Made by a program: the position numbers and the translations under genes. A model generated the notes under the pieces. It was not told where the DNA came from and ran no database searches. It saw nothing but the letters and a program-made list of their open reading frames with translations. A stretch of 7,601 nucleotides of DNA from Rhodobiaceae bacterium (GTDB taxonomy: Bacteria; Pseudomonadota; Alphaproteobacteria; Parvibaculales; Parvibaculaceae), in the NCBI GenBank assembly GCA_002401305.2, contig NVSO02000178.1:1-7601 (forward strand), read 5' to 3'. This document shows positions 6,708 through 7,601 of the stretch, piece after piece. Position 1 is the first letter of the stretch, and each line of letters opens with the position of its first letter.

Positions 6708-7601
6708 ATGATGATGGCCCAGAGTACAGCGTCAGAAGTAACTAAAACGACAAAAGACACCGCCGTTGAGGAAATGCAGGCCCTTTTAGCGACAGCCTGC
6801 CAGTCCCACATCGACCAATCCTCAAAACTTGTCTCGCTCAAACGCCTTTCCGGCGGCGCCAGCCAAGAAACGTGGTCTTTTGACATCCAGATTGGTCCCC
6901 AAACCCTACCCCTTATTCTCCGGCGGGCACCCGGTGGCATGCGAGACCCCGACAAAGAAACAGGCCTGCCATTGGCCACCGAAGCCGCTTTGATCCACCT
7001 TGCCGATACGGTCGCAGATATTCGCGTGCCCCCCGTTCGCTTTGTCCTCACCCCCGAGGATAATTTGGGCGAAGGCTTCATTATGGATCACGTATATGGG
7101 GAAACGATTGCCCGCAAAATTCTACGGGATGCAGAGTTTGAAGCCATACGCCCAGACCTTGCGAGGCAATGTGGTGATATTTTAGGACGGCTGCACGCCA
7201 TTCCCACCGATCAGTGCCCGCCTCTGCGCACCGCTCCAGCTCTAGAAGAATTGGCCCAATATCGCGCCACTTATAAAGCCCATAATCACCCGCACCCCGT
7301 CTTCGAGCTCGCCTTTAAATGGCTGAGCGATAATGCCCCCAAGAACCCTAGAATTACGCTGGTTCATGGTGATTTCCGAAATGGCAATTTGATAATCACA
7401 CCTGAAGTGGGTGTGGCTGCCGTGTTGGACTGGGAACTCGCACACTTAGGGGACCCGATGGAAGACCTGGGCTGGCTCTGTGTCAATTCTTGGCGGTTCG
7501 GCCAAATAGACAAACCAGTTGGTGGGTTTGGTCAGCGCGAAGACCTCTTTGCAGCCTACGAAAAATCCAGCGGCATATCGGTTGATCCAGAACACGTTCG
7601 G
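6708..7601 (+). CDS. Phosphotransferase family protein, APH fold, ACAD10/11-like kinase group (C-terminus off window)
   Basis: Kinase-like protein of the aminoglycoside phosphotransferase (APH) superfamily, COG3173 type; 298 codons are visible of a family length near 340-360. It has a nucleotide-binding loop LSGGASQETWSF (47-58), a following strand LPLILRRAPGG (67-77), a hinge around GFIMDHVYGETIARKIL (about 123-139), the catalytic loop VHGDFRNGN (219-227, with D222 as catalytic Asp and N227 as metal ligand) and the metal-binding LDWELAHLGDP (240-250, D241). These residues are intact, so activity is likely. The group is usually annotated as an aminoglycoside phosphotransferase, but relatives act on hydroxyacyl-CoA substrates (ACAD10/11 N-terminal domains, LvaA), so antibiotic resistance is unlikely. 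It starts with three tandem ATG codons; an in-frame TGA at 6681-6683 limits the start. The substrate is not inferable here because the downstream neighbours are missing. Confidence 0.9.
   Translation, partial: MMMAQSTASEVTKTTKDTAVEEMQALLATACQSHIDQSSKLVSLKRLSGGASQETWSFDIQIGPQTLPLILRRAPGGMRDPDKETGLPLATEAALIHLADTVADIRVPPVRFVLTPEDNLGEGFIMDHVYGETIARKILRDAEFEAIRPDLARQCGDILGRLHAIPTDQCPPLRTAPALEELAQYRATYKAHNHPHPVFELAFKWLSDNAPKNPRITLVHGDFRNGNLIITPEVGVAAVLDWELAHLGDPMEDLGWLCVNSWRFGQIDKPVGGFGQREDLFAAYEKSSGISVDPEHVR

Noticed and set aside
1..7601. Novel defence, mobile or secondary-metabolite system
   Set aside because: No transposase, integrase, repeat array, toxin-antitoxin pair, tRNA or attachment-site pattern was seen; all coding space is taken by recognisable families.

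Overview
The window looks like an ordinary chromosomal housekeeping segment from an alphaproteobacterium. This rests on protein character (Mfd, RecG, SdhE and DUF502 sequences of alphaproteobacterial type), moderately GC-rich DNA, and gene order: mfd, sdhE (DUF339) and recG are commonly neighbours in that class, and a DUF502 membrane-protein gene often lies close by. I cannot name the genus.

Layout, left to right. Positions 1-3197 (minus) hold almost all of mfd, the transcription-repair coupling factor; 1065 codons are visible and the C-terminus runs off the left edge. Directly upstream on the same strand, 21 nt away, is sdhE (3219-3524), the SDH flavinylation factor; the two probably form an sdhE-mfd operon. 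A short divergent leader (about 3588-3704) separates it from recG (3705-5795, plus), complete at 696 aa. recG converges, with only 16 nt between stop codons, on a DUF502 two-helix membrane protein (5812-6567, minus). A 140-bp divergent gap (6568-6707) containing a small inverted repeat then leads into an APH-fold phosphotransferase of the COG3173 / ACAD10-11-like kinase group (6708 to beyond 7601, plus; 298 codons visible).

Functionally, Mfd and RecG are related superfamily 2 DNA translocases that share the same motif set. Mfd removes stalled RNA polymerase and recruits UvrA; RecG remodels stalled forks and recombination intermediates. SdhE serves respiration, DUF502 has no established function, and the kinase probably acts in acyl-CoA or hydroxyacid metabolism. 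The two edge genes, mfd and the kinase, are open across the window ends with no frameshift or internal stop in the parts I translated.

I found no mobile element, RNA gene, CRISPR array, prophage or defence cassette, and no convincing new system. The most open questions are the DUF502 protein, the kinase substrate, the sdhE start site and the possible operator at 6672-6688.
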